Shown here: one piece after another, positions 18,529-26,526 of the stretch
Position numbering within the stretch: position 1 is the stretch's first letter
Layout: each line of letters begins with the position of its first letter
From: Paenibacillus sp. XY044
Lineage (GTDB): Bacteria > Bacillota > Bacilli > Paenibacillales > Paenibacillaceae
Length of the DNA stretch: 64,000 nucleotides
Direction: 5' to 3'
NCBI RefSeq assembly: GCF_002257645.1
Contig: NZ_NQMO01000001.1
Span: forward strand, 668,065 to 732,064
The notes under the pieces: model-generated
The model's input: only the letters and a program-made list of their open reading frames with translations
What the model was told of the DNA's origin: nothing
Database searches by the model: none
Made by a program: the position numbers and the translations under genes

Positions 18529-20022
18529 ATGCAATACGAAGATACGGTAAAACGTTGGGAAGTGTTTGAACTGCGGCTGCCGTGCGATCCGGATGAAGCA
18601 TTGTACGCGGAAGCAGGGCTCCGCGCTGTTTTTGAGAAGGGAGAACGGCAGTTTCATGCGGACGGCTTCTACGACGGGAACGAGTTGTTGATTGTCCGCT
18701 TCATGCCGGACGAAGAAGGGGAGTGGTCGTTCCATTTGGATGGTCCCTCGCTCCCTAATGGCGGATTGAAGGGGGAGTTACTTTGCCTGCCGGCGGATAC
18801 CGGCGTGCATGGACCGGTACGCGTGGCCGGCGCGACGCATTTCGCTTATGCGGATGGAACGACATATACGCCGTTTGGTACGGAACTGTCGGCATGGCAT
18901 ATCCAGAACGACGCAAGCCGTGCCAAGACGATCCGTACGCTGCAAACCTCGGCTTTCAATAAAGCGCGTATGAGCTTGATGCCGAATGCGGAATACAGAG
19001 GGCCGTGCGAATCCGTCTTCTCGCCGTTCGCGGCTGGAGAAGGCGGCAAGCTCGACTTCGATCGCTATGACCCCGCTTATTTCTCCAGAGTGGAGGAATG
19101 CCTGCAGGCGCTGGCACAGCATGGGATCGAGGCGGAACTTACGCTCTTCCCGGCAGACGAAGCGGAAGTTCAGCTGACGCCGGTGCAGGAAGACCGTTAT
19201 ATCCGCTATGTCGTGTCGCGTTTGGCCGCTTATCACAACGTATGGTGGACGATAGCGGATTTGGGAGACGGCACGCCGGGACGGGATAAAGATTGGCGAC
19301 GCGCTTTTCAAATCGTTAGCGAATGCGATTACGGCCAGCATTTACGCACGATTCACGGTGCACCTGCCGCTTATGATTGGGGTGTTCCGTGGCTGACCCA
19401 TATCAGTCTTCGTCATGAGGAAGTGACGATTGCTTCAAGCTTTACGCTGCAATATGAAAAACCGGTCATCCTTGACCACTGCGGCTTTGAAGGAACCGGA
19501 CCGGGAAAAGAAAACGCGCTGACGCCGGAAGAGCTGGTGTACCGGATTTGGGAAGGCCTGACCCGCGGCGGATATGTGACCCATGGAGAATCACTCATCG
19601 GCTCCGGGGAAACGTGCTGGTCCATTCATGGCGGCGAGCTGCAAGGGGAGAGCTGGCCGCGCATCGCTTTTTTGCGCAAACTGCTCTCCGATGCACCGGA
19701 CTTCCTGTCGTACAACAGAATGCGTCATGACGTATCGACGATTGAGCGGCAAGGCGAATACGCTCTGTCGTATTTTGGCGCGCATCGCTGCACGTCACGC
19801 TTGTTCGCGATGCCAAGCGGCGAATTCACAGCGGACCTGATCGATACCTGGAACATGAAGCTCGCCAGGCTGGACCAGACCTTTCAAGAACGGTTCGTGA
19901 TCAAGCTGCCGGGTAAGCTGTACTATGCAATTCGTCTGCTAAGGATTAGCGATGGTTCGGTAACCGGCACATTCGAAGAGCAGGATACAGAGCCGCTGCT
20001 GGCCGTAGGAGACGGGGATTGA
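18529..20022 (+). CDS. DUF5605-family paralogue 3, both catalytic glutamates lost
   Basis: 497 residues from ATG 18529; TTG 18526 directly before it is also possible, behind AGGAG at 18511-18515. The fold is clearly shared with the two paralogues: DUF5060 FYDGNELLIVRFMPD, YTPFGTELSAWHI in place of the usual PFGTTCY, and a C-terminal DUF5605 domain. The acid/base site reads WWTIADLGD where the others read WWSLxNEY, and the nucleophile site reads VILDHCGFEG where the others read VVIDE. Glu is thus replaced by Leu (nt 19261-19263) and His (nt 19477-19479). The frame is intact for its full length and the surrounding fold is conserved, so it is not an ordinary pseudogene. A binding or regulatory role, or a changed mechanism, is possible. 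Confidence 0.85.
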   Translation: MQYEDTVKRWEVFELRLPCDPDEALYAEAGLRAVFEKGERQFHADGFYDGNELLIVRFMPDEEGEWSFHLDGPSLPNGGLKGELLCLPADTGVHGPVRVAGATHFAYADGTTYTPFGTELSAWHIQNDASRAKTIRTLQTSAFNKARMSLMPNAEYRGPCESVFSPFAAGEGGKLDFDRYDPAYFSRVEECLQALAQHGIEAELTLFPADEAEVQLTPVQEDRYIRYVVSRLAAYHNVWWTIADLGDGTPGRDKDWRRAFQIVSECDYGQHLRTIHGAPAAYDWGVPWLTHISLRHEEVTIASSFTLQYEKPVILDHCGFEGTGPGKENALTPEELVYRIWEGLTRGGYVTHGESLIGSGETCWSIHGGELQGESWPRIAFLRKLLSDAPDFLSYNRMRHDVSTIERQGEYALSYFGAHRCTSRLFAMPSGEFTADLIDTWNMKLARLDQTFQERFVIKLPGKLYYAIRLLRISDGSVTGTFEEQDTEPLLAVGDGD

Positions 20023-20064
20023 TCCCATTCGGATGTAGAGACGATAGGGAAGGAGCGTGGCGGA

Positions 20065-22188
20065 ATGAAGACATTCCGGCTGGCAAATCGTGCCGGCAAT
20101 CGAATCGTTGAGCTGCGGCAGTCGGACAACGACATTTATTGGCAGCTGTCCTGCGGGGGTGACGCCAAACCTTATTTTAGCGATTCGTTAAGCCATATGG
20201 CGGTGAGCTCTCAAGGTCGTCCATGGCGCGCCGATCGGATAAGGCTTAATTCTTCGCGGATCGAGTGCCATGACGATATGCTGCTCGTGGAGGCGGATTG
20301 CGGGGAACTGCACCTTGCGATCGAGCTGAGCTTCGATGCGGAAGGACTGCTCCGGGTGAATGTGACATGGGAAAACCCTGGAGACGTAACTTTGAAAGAC
20401 GCTGCCGTGGGGCTGGAATGGGAGCTTGTCACCAGCGGCAAGGAAAATGTGACCATTCCACATATGATCTACAATAACAATCCGTCTGCCGATCCGGCTA
20501 GGCACGTGCCTCGCCTCGGAGTAGGAGAAGGCCAAGGATTCATTTGCGAAGAGCATCGGCTGCCGATTCCTTGCGTGAACGTGGAATGGGAAGAGGATCA
20601 CCATCATCAAAGATCGTTGACCTTGTTCTCGCTGCCCTCTTATATTGAATCGGAAGACGGCACCGTCCATTACGGCTCGCTTGGTGCTTACAGGCGAAAC
20701 GGGAATATTTCGCTGGCGGCCATGAGCGGCGTGCTGATGTTCAATGGCGAAAAGGATATCGTGTATGTGAGCAAAAGCTTGACGGGACCTTATGCCGGCG
20801 GCTATACCGATTTCCCCCCGGGTTTCTCCCTGACCAAACATTATGTGTTGGAATGGGGTCCACAGCAGGTGCCGGGCCGCGCTTTCTCGCAAGTCGTTCA
20901 TCGCGCCGTTCGGCTGTACGATCCGAGAGGCGCAGCCCCGCATTCGCTTGAAGAGTTGATCAGATTGAAGACACAGGCGATGGATGACCGCTGGAGGGAG
21001 ACGGAGCATGCTGCCGGTTATGTGAAGTTCAATGACCGGAATTCATTCGGACTCGTATCGAAGCATGGGCTGCATTATATGTACGGCTGGACGGGACAGT
21101 GCTTGAAGCTGGCATGGTGCGATGCGTTAGTCGGATTCGACGAGCAGGATTCCGATCGCGTCCTGCGATGCAAAAAAGCAGTGAACTTTTATCTACAAGG
21201 AAGCGGTACAGCCGTGCCAGGACTTCGAAGCAGCTCGTACCATCTGGCGGACTGCCGGTGGGACCATTTCCACCGGCAGCAGGAGCCGGTCGTCTCAAGC
21301 CGCGCTTTTGGAGAAACGGTGAGCGACTTGGCGGACATTATTTTGCTATTTCGCAGCAGGGGCGAAGCGGTGCCTGACGAATGGACGGCTGAGCTGAAAC
21401 AATCTGCGGATTTCTTACTTAAAGCCACAACGTCCTCAGGTATCTTTCCGGCGACCTGGCGCTTGAATGGCCATGCAGCGGAGACGGAAATTACGGCAGC
21501 CGGCATTCCGTGTGTCATCGCATTACTGAAAGTGTACCAGGTAACGGGTGAAAGCGCCTACCTTGATATCTCGACATCCTCCATGGAACGCTATTATGAG
21601 CTGCATGCCAGAACCTTTGAGCGGCCATTTGCGCGGTCTACGCTGGATGCAAGATGCGAGGACAAGGAGGCGGGGATGTTTTTCTTCATCGCGGCCTACG
21701 AGCTGTTCCGTCTCACAGGTGAAGCTGAATACCGGGCATGGGCAGTCGTCGCGGCAGACTGGATTCTTACTTACGTGTATATGTGGAATCCGGCTTATGA
21801 CCAAGGGACGGCGTTCAGGGAGCGGGGATTCAATGCCGTGGGCTGGCCTGGGGTGAGTGTGCAGAATCATCATCTCGACGTCTTCTTTCCGACGTATGAG
21901 CTGTGGCGATTCGGACTCCTCATTAAAAATGAAATGTACGTAAGGCTGGGCCGGATGATCTTTGACGCCCTTGGCCAAGGCATTTGCACCAAGCCGGGGG
22001 AATGGGGATTTACTATCGTTGGAGAACAGGCGGAAGGATTTTTTCAATCCAATTTTCAGGGGCGAGGGCGCTCCAATACCTGGAATCCGTCATGGGTCAT
22101 TTCGGAGGTGCTTCATCATGCCCTTCGTTTTCGTGCGGCCATGTCGATGGAGGAAGAAGAGGTCAAAGGAAGCATTAATTATCGCTGA
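20065..22188 (+). CDS. Unassigned (alpha/alpha)-barrel glycosidase-like protein, 707 residues
   Basis: I do not recognise a named family. The first 280 residues look like a beta-sandwich (alternating strands, WENPGDVTLKDAAVGLEWEL). Residues about 310-690 are helical, with repeated aromatic and charged motifs (LHYMYGWTGQCLKLAWCDAL; NHHLDVFFPTYELWRF) resembling six-hairpin glycosidases or polysaccharide lyases. There is no signal peptide. AAGGAG (20050-20055) precedes ATG 20065. It follows the DUF5605 genes by 42 bases and precedes the aldolase by 49, so it is part of the same operon and probably acts on the same imported oligosaccharide. Whether it is a hydrolase or a lyase cannot be said from sequence alone. 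Confidence 0.65.
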   Translation: MKTFRLANRAGNRIVELRQSDNDIYWQLSCGGDAKPYFSDSLSHMAVSSQGRPWRADRIRLNSSRIECHDDMLLVEADCGELHLAIELSFDAEGLLRVNVTWENPGDVTLKDAAVGLEWELVTSGKENVTIPHMIYNNNPSADPARHVPRLGVGEGQGFICEEHRLPIPCVNVEWEEDHHHQRSLTLFSLPSYIESEDGTVHYGSLGAYRRNGNISLAAMSGVLMFNGEKDIVYVSKSLTGPYAGGYTDFPPGFSLTKHYVLEWGPQQVPGRAFSQVVHRAVRLYDPRGAAPHSLEELIRLKTQAMDDRWRETEHAAGYVKFNDRNSFGLVSKHGLHYMYGWTGQCLKLAWCDALVGFDEQDSDRVLRCKKAVNFYLQGSGTAVPGLRSSSYHLADCRWDHFHRQQEPVVSSRAFGETVSDLADIILLFRSRGEAVPDEWTAELKQSADFLLKATTSSGIFPATWRLNGHAAETEITAAGIPCVIALLKVYQVTGESAYLDISTSSMERYYELHARTFERPFARSTLDARCEDKEAGMFFFIAAYELFRLTGEAEYRAWAVVAADWILTYVYMWNPAYDQGTAFRERGFNAVGWPGVSVQNHHLDVFFPTYELWRFGLLIKNEMYVRLGRMIFDALGQGICTKPGEWGFTIVGEQAEGFFQSNFQGRGRSNTWNPSWVISEVLHHALRFRAAMSMEEEEVKGSINYR

Positions 22189-22237
22189 GTATCTCGCGTA
22201 AGCCGGGATCCGGCGGCGTTTAGGGGAGTGAATCCAA

Positions 22238-23128
22238 ATGATTAAACCGCAAGGCGTTATTCCTGCCATGGTGACCCCGTTCGATGACGACGGGCGCCTG
22301 CATGAAAAAATTGTCCGTCAAATGATCCGCCGCTTGCTGCAGGCTGGGGTCCACGGAATATTCGTTCTCGGGACCAACGGCGAGTTTTTCGCGATGAGCG
22401 ATGACGAAAAGGTTGAACTGGTGCGCATCGCGGCAGATGAAATTGCCGGCAAGGTCCCGCTCTATGCCGGATCTGGCGCTGTGACGACAGCGGAGACTGT
22501 TTCGTTGTCGCGGAAATTGGAGGAGGCGGGAGCAGACGTATTATCCATCATTACGCCTTACTTTGTCCCGGTGAATCCGTCGGAGATCTATGAGCATTTT
22601 GCGGCGGCGGCGGGATCCACTGATCTGCCGGTCGTTCTCTACAACATCCCGGCACGCACAGGCGTCATGCTGGAAGCGGGTACGGTTGCATCGCTGTCGC
22701 AAATACCCAATATCGTTGGCGTGAAGGATTCGAGCGGTAATTTCGAGCATATGCTTCAGCTTATTCAACAGACGGATCACGATTTTTCCGTCCTTGCGGG
22801 CACGGACTCCTTCATCTTATCGGTTCTAATGGCGGGCGGATCCGGCGCCATTGCCGCATCCGCGAATATCGCACCGGAAAAGGTCGTCTCCGTCTACAAC
22901 GATTGGCTGGCCGGCCGGACCGCTGAGGCTGCAAAGGCCCAGGCCGACATCGCGGTCGTCCGCAAGCTGATGCAGTTCGGGACGATCCCCGCGGGCCTGA
23001 AGGAAGTAATGAACCAGCTCGGAGTCGAGGTTGGTTCGCCGCGCCTGCCTGTGCAGCCCGTTAGCGAAGCGGTGCGAAATACGATTGCCCAAGTTTTGAG
23101 CGAGGCGGGCTTCGTGAAGGGGAGGTAA
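22238..23128 (+). CDS. Dihydrodipicolinate synthase-family aldolase
   Basis: 296 residues, the usual length for the DapA/NAL superfamily. The Schiff-base lysine is Lys163 in VGVKDSSG, the carbonyl-binding loop is GTNGEF near residue 44, and the Tyr motif VVLYNIPAR is near 135. In this family the enzyme makes or breaks a pyruvate-derived C-C bond; besides DapA, members include N-acetylneuraminate lyase and 2-keto-3-deoxygluconate-type aldolases. Housekeeping DapA has GTTGE where this has GTNGE. The position among polysaccharide-degradation genes, with an alcohol dehydrogenase 4 bases downstream, favours cleavage of a 2-keto-3-deoxy sugar acid, with the aldehyde then reduced. This assignment is inference. 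Confidence 0.85.
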   Translation: MIKPQGVIPAMVTPFDDDGRLHEKIVRQMIRRLLQAGVHGIFVLGTNGEFFAMSDDEKVELVRIAADEIAGKVPLYAGSGAVTTAETVSLSRKLEEAGADVLSIITPYFVPVNPSEIYEHFAAAAGSTDLPVVLYNIPARTGVMLEAGTVASLSQIPNIVGVKDSSGNFEHMLQLIQQTDHDFSVLAGTDSFILSVLMAGGSGAIAASANIAPEKVVSVYNDWLAGRTAEAAKAQADIAVVRKLMQFGTIPAGLKEVMNQLGVEVGSPRLPVQPVSEAVRNTIAQVLSEAGFVKGR

Positions 23129-23132
23129 GGTT

Positions 23133-24323
23133 ATGGCGGTTCTTTTTCAGACGGCCGGATCCATTCTGGCCGGGGCCGGAACGTTCCATTCCGTCGCAGA
23201 GCAAATCCGGAAGCATCTCGGTCCGATCAAGCGTGCGCTGATCATCACGACGCAAAGCCTCAGGAGGAACGGGACTGCGGATAGGCTTCGGGAGCAGCTT
23301 CGGCACTCGGACATCGCCGCTGATATTCTCAGGGATGACATTCTTCCCGAACCGACGGCGGCGGCGATTGAAGCCATTCATGCGGCGATCCATGGCGAAG
23401 CGTACGAGGCTTATATCGGAATAGGCGGCGGCAGCGTGCTTGACGCAACCAAGCTGCTCTCCGTGCTGGCGACGAACAGTAAGCCGATCGAAGAAATGCT
23501 TGGTACAGACAACTTCGAACATGACGGCATTCCGACCGTACTCATTCCAACGACATCGGGCACGGGGGCGGAGGTTACGCCGAATGCGATCGTGACGCTG
23601 CCTGAGCGCCAATTGAAAATCGGAGTCGTAAGCCGCCGCTTATATCCCCGGCTCGCGGTGCTGGATCCCGAGCTGACGCTCACGCTTCCGAAGGCCGTGA
23701 CGGCGTCAACGGGAATGGACGCTTTTACCCACGCGCTGGAATCGTTCATAGGCCAAAAAGCGAACCCGATCAGCGATTTGTTTGCGCTTGAATCGATCCG
23801 GCTGATCAGCGGAAGCATCGTCGAAGCATGCGAGGATGGAAGCTCCATTCGTGCGCGCTCAGCGATGCTGTACGGCTCGGCGTACGGCGGTGCGGCGCTT
23901 GCGGTGTCAGGTACCGCTGCCGTGCATGCGATGGCCTATCCGTTAGGCGGCCGATTCGGTATTGCGCATGGCACTGCGAATGCGATGCTCCTGCCCCATG
24001 TCATGGAGATGCAGCTTGACGAGATTACCGGCAGACTGGAGCTGGCAGCGGCAGCGATGCGGCAGGGCATGGGCCAACTCGCAAGCCGTGCCAGCCATGC
24101 CCGCGCAGAAGCCGAATGGGCGCTAGGACAGATCGCGGAGTGGACGCATCGGATTGGCATCCCGCAGGATTTGGCGGAATACGGCGTGACGGAGCAGGAT
24201 CTTCCGTCGATGGCCCGTGGGGCGTCGCAGGTGACCCGCCTCATGGATAACAATCCCAAACGGTTCTCCCTTGAAGAACTGGAGACGATTTATCGAAAAC
24301 TGTTATCGACTAAAGCGAACTAG
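23133..24323 (+). CDS. Iron-containing alcohol dehydrogenase
   Basis: 396 residues. It has an N-terminal NAD(P)-binding half with GGGSVLDATK (about 95-104) and TTSGTGAEVTP, and a C-terminal helical half with the metal-site pattern GMDAFTHALESF and HAMAYPLGG...HG. This is group III Fe-ADH architecture. It oxidises an alcohol or reduces an aldehyde with a nicotinamide cofactor. GGGGAGGTAAGG spans the end of the aldolase gene and the start lies 4 bases later, so the two are translated together; reduction of the aldehyde from the aldolase reaction is plausible. Confidence 0.88.
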   Translation: MAVLFQTAGSILAGAGTFHSVAEQIRKHLGPIKRALIITTQSLRRNGTADRLREQLRHSDIAADILRDDILPEPTAAAIEAIHAAIHGEAYEAYIGIGGGSVLDATKLLSVLATNSKPIEEMLGTDNFEHDGIPTVLIPTTSGTGAEVTPNAIVTLPERQLKIGVVSRRLYPRLAVLDPELTLTLPKAVTASTGMDAFTHALESFIGQKANPISDLFALESIRLISGSIVEACEDGSSIRARSAMLYGSAYGGAALAVSGTAAVHAMAYPLGGRFGIAHGTANAMLLPHVMEMQLDEITGRLELAAAAMRQGMGQLASRASHARAEAEWALGQIAEWTHRIGIPQDLAEYGVTEQDLPSMARGASQVTRLMDNNPKRFSLEELETIYRKLLSTKAN

Positions 24324-24334
24324 GAGGTGCCCAT

Positions 24335-25264
24335 ATGCGGAGCATTGTGGTGGACCAGAACGGAAACGGAGATGTTGTTACGGTGGCGGAGGCGATCGCG
24401 GCTGTGCCGGATCATGCCGCCGAACGAACGCTGATCATTTTGAATAACGGGGAATACCGCGAAAAAATAACGGTTCCGGCAAGTAAGACGAACCTTTGCA
24501 TACGAGGCGAGAGCAGGGATGGTGCCGTCATCGTGCATGACGATTCGGTCTCGAAATTAAAACCGAACGGCGAGAAAATGACGACGTACGAAACGGCTAC
24601 GTTTACCGTACTGGCGAATGGCTTTCATGCGGAGGATCTGACCTTTGCGAATTCAGCCAGCAGGCTGGAGCGCGCTGGCCAGGCCGTCGCCCTTGAAGCG
24701 GCGGGGGATCGCGCCATCTTCCGGAACGTTGCAATCCTTGGACACCAGGATACTTTGTATACGCCTGGAAACGGCAGACAATTATACGACCATTGTTATA
24801 TCGAAGGAACGGTAGACTTCGTGTTCGGGTCTGCGACAGCCGTGTTCAAGGAATGCGAGCTGCATAATCTGAACCGTCATAACGGCTATGTGACGGCAGC
24901 TTCGACCGGTATTGAGCAGCCTTACGGTTACGTGCTGCTTCAATGCAGGCTGACGTCATCCACCACCGCGGAGACGGTAAGCTTGGGCCGGCCATGGAAA
25001 CCATACGGGAGCACGATCTTTGTAAATACGTGGATGGATCGTCATATCCGTCCGGCAGGTTGGGATAACTGGCGCGATCCAAGCAAAGAGATTACGTCGC
25101 GGTATGCGGAATATGGAAGCACGGGACCGGGTGCATTGCAGGCGGATCGGGTCGGTTGGGCTAAAGTTCTGACGGAACAATCAGCCTCCACGTTAAGCGT
25201 CAGCAGCGTGCTGGCAGGGGAGGATGGATGGAATCCTGAGGAGACCAGCCTTCCGACGGAATAG
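24335..25264 (+). CDS. Pectin methylesterase (CE8) without signal peptide
   Basis: 309 residues forming a right-handed beta-helix. Family motifs are complete: GHQDTLY with Asp139, DFVFGS with Asp161 and LGRPW with Arg219, which are the catalytic acid/base, nucleophile and substrate-binding arginine of CE8. It removes methyl groups from galacturonate. The protein begins directly with MRSIVVDQNGNGDVVTV and has no leader, so it should act inside the cell on imported oligogalacturonides. TAGGAGGTG overlaps the previous stop and ATG 24335 follows. It is followed by a 157-base gap. Confidence 0.92.
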   Translation: MRSIVVDQNGNGDVVTVAEAIAAVPDHAAERTLIILNNGEYREKITVPASKTNLCIRGESRDGAVIVHDDSVSKLKPNGEKMTTYETATFTVLANGFHAEDLTFANSASRLERAGQAVALEAAGDRAIFRNVAILGHQDTLYTPGNGRQLYDHCYIEGTVDFVFGSATAVFKECELHNLNRHNGYVTAASTGIEQPYGYVLLQCRLTSSTTAETVSLGRPWKPYGSTIFVNTWMDRHIRPAGWDNWRDPSKEITSRYAEYGSTGPGALQADRVGWAKVLTEQSASTLSVSSVLAGEDGWNPEETSLPTE

Positions 25265-25421
25265 TTTGTTTTTGCTTCACGCTTCCTAATCATTGATGTT
25301 GAACCATTAAAGCCTTAAAGGCCCGATGTTCTGAGGCTTGCATAAGTCAGTGGGCGAGTGCGAGGTTTCTCGGTAAACAAACATACACTTAGCTTTTTTC
25401 AGAGAGAGGAGTTAACGAGCG

Positions 25422-26462
25422 TTGTGGAATCCTGATTCTTTTATGGAGATGCTGTATGCAAATTCAGACCATGCCAGAAAGGAGAACTTCAAGCTAAGCC
25501 GCCCTGCGCGCAAAATGCTGTTGAGAGAACGGCTCCAGTCTTCGCTAGGATCGTTCGATGACATGCGCTCGCCGCTTGAGCCGATTGTTGTGGAACGCGT
25601 CGAGTATGAGGATTATATCCGGGAGCGCGTCGACATCGGTACGGTCACCGGACTGCGAATGCCGGTCTATATCCTAATTCCGAAGAAGCCGGCAGCGTCC
25701 GGCAAGCTTCCGGGCATGCTGGCGCTGCACGGCCATGGCTACGGGAGTCGTGAGGTCGTGGGCCTTGCCGCAGACGGCACGATCCAAGAGAAGAAAGGCG
25801 GGCATAACAGCTTCGCGCTCGAGCTCATGAAGCAGGGACATATTGTCGCTGCGCCGGAAATGATCGGCCTTGGCGATCGCAGGCTCATCCGTGACACGAA
25901 ACCAGGCAAGGAAAGGAGCTCCTGCGTTTCCCTGACCGGCCAACTGATGATGTTCGGCATGTCCCTTGCGGGACTTCGCGTATTCGAAGCGCTAAGGGCG
26001 CTGGATTATTTGGCATCCCGGCCTGAAGTCAATTCCGGGCAAATCGGCTGTATGGGCTTTTCCGGCGGCGGCTTGGTCGCAGCCTATGCATCGGCGCTGG
26101 ATGAGCGGATACGGGCAGCGGTTCTGTGCGCTTTTACCAATACGTTTAAAGGCAGCATTCTATCGATCAATCACTGCATTGATAATTTCATTCCCGGCGT
26201 ACTCGATTATGCTGAGCTTCCCGAGCTCATCGGCCTCATCGCCCCGCGTCCGCTATTCATCGAATCGGGAGAGAAGGACCCGATATTTCCAGCTGCTTCT
26301 GTCCGGGAGGCGATCGAGGTGCTTAAAGGCATTTATCTTGAGGAAAACGCGGCGTCCATGCTCCAGTATGATATATTCCCGGGCGTGCACGAAGTGAGCG
26401 GACGCGCTGCTTATCCATGGCTTCTCACGACATGGCATGGCGGCGGGACGGATGTACAGTAA
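25422..26462 (+). CDS. Alpha/beta-hydrolase esterase (acetyl-xylan-esterase-like)
   Basis: 346 residues from TTG 25422, with GAGAGAGGAG at 25402-25411 in front; the first in-frame ATG is 21 bases further in. The nucleophile elbow is GFSGGG with Ser214. An acid in the ESGEKDPIFP turn and His in FPGVHEV complete a triad. GHGYGSREV forms the oxyanion region. It resembles the CE7/dienelactone-hydrolase-like group that removes acetyl or other acyl esters from oligosaccharides. No signal peptide is seen. Acetylated pectic fragments are a natural substrate given the neighbours, but this is inference. The 157-base gap upstream has short palindromes and no T run, and could hold a promoter. Confidence 0.78.
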   Translation: MWNPDSFMEMLYANSDHARKENFKLSRPARKMLLRERLQSSLGSFDDMRSPLEPIVVERVEYEDYIRERVDIGTVTGLRMPVYILIPKKPAASGKLPGMLALHGHGYGSREVVGLAADGTIQEKKGGHNSFALELMKQGHIVAAPEMIGLGDRRLIRDTKPGKERSSCVSLTGQLMMFGMSLAGLRVFEALRALDYLASRPEVNSGQIGCMGFSGGGLVAAYASALDERIRAAVLCAFTNTFKGSILSINHCIDNFIPGVLDYAELPELIGLIAPRPLFIESGEKDPIFPAASVREAIEVLKGIYLEENAASMLQYDIFPGVHEVSGRAAYPWLLTTWHGGGTDVQ

Positions 26463-26526
26463 AAGGTTGGCGTAAAACCAAAACCATGACAAGAAATTGA
26501 AGATGCAATCGGAGGTGCTACAAACA

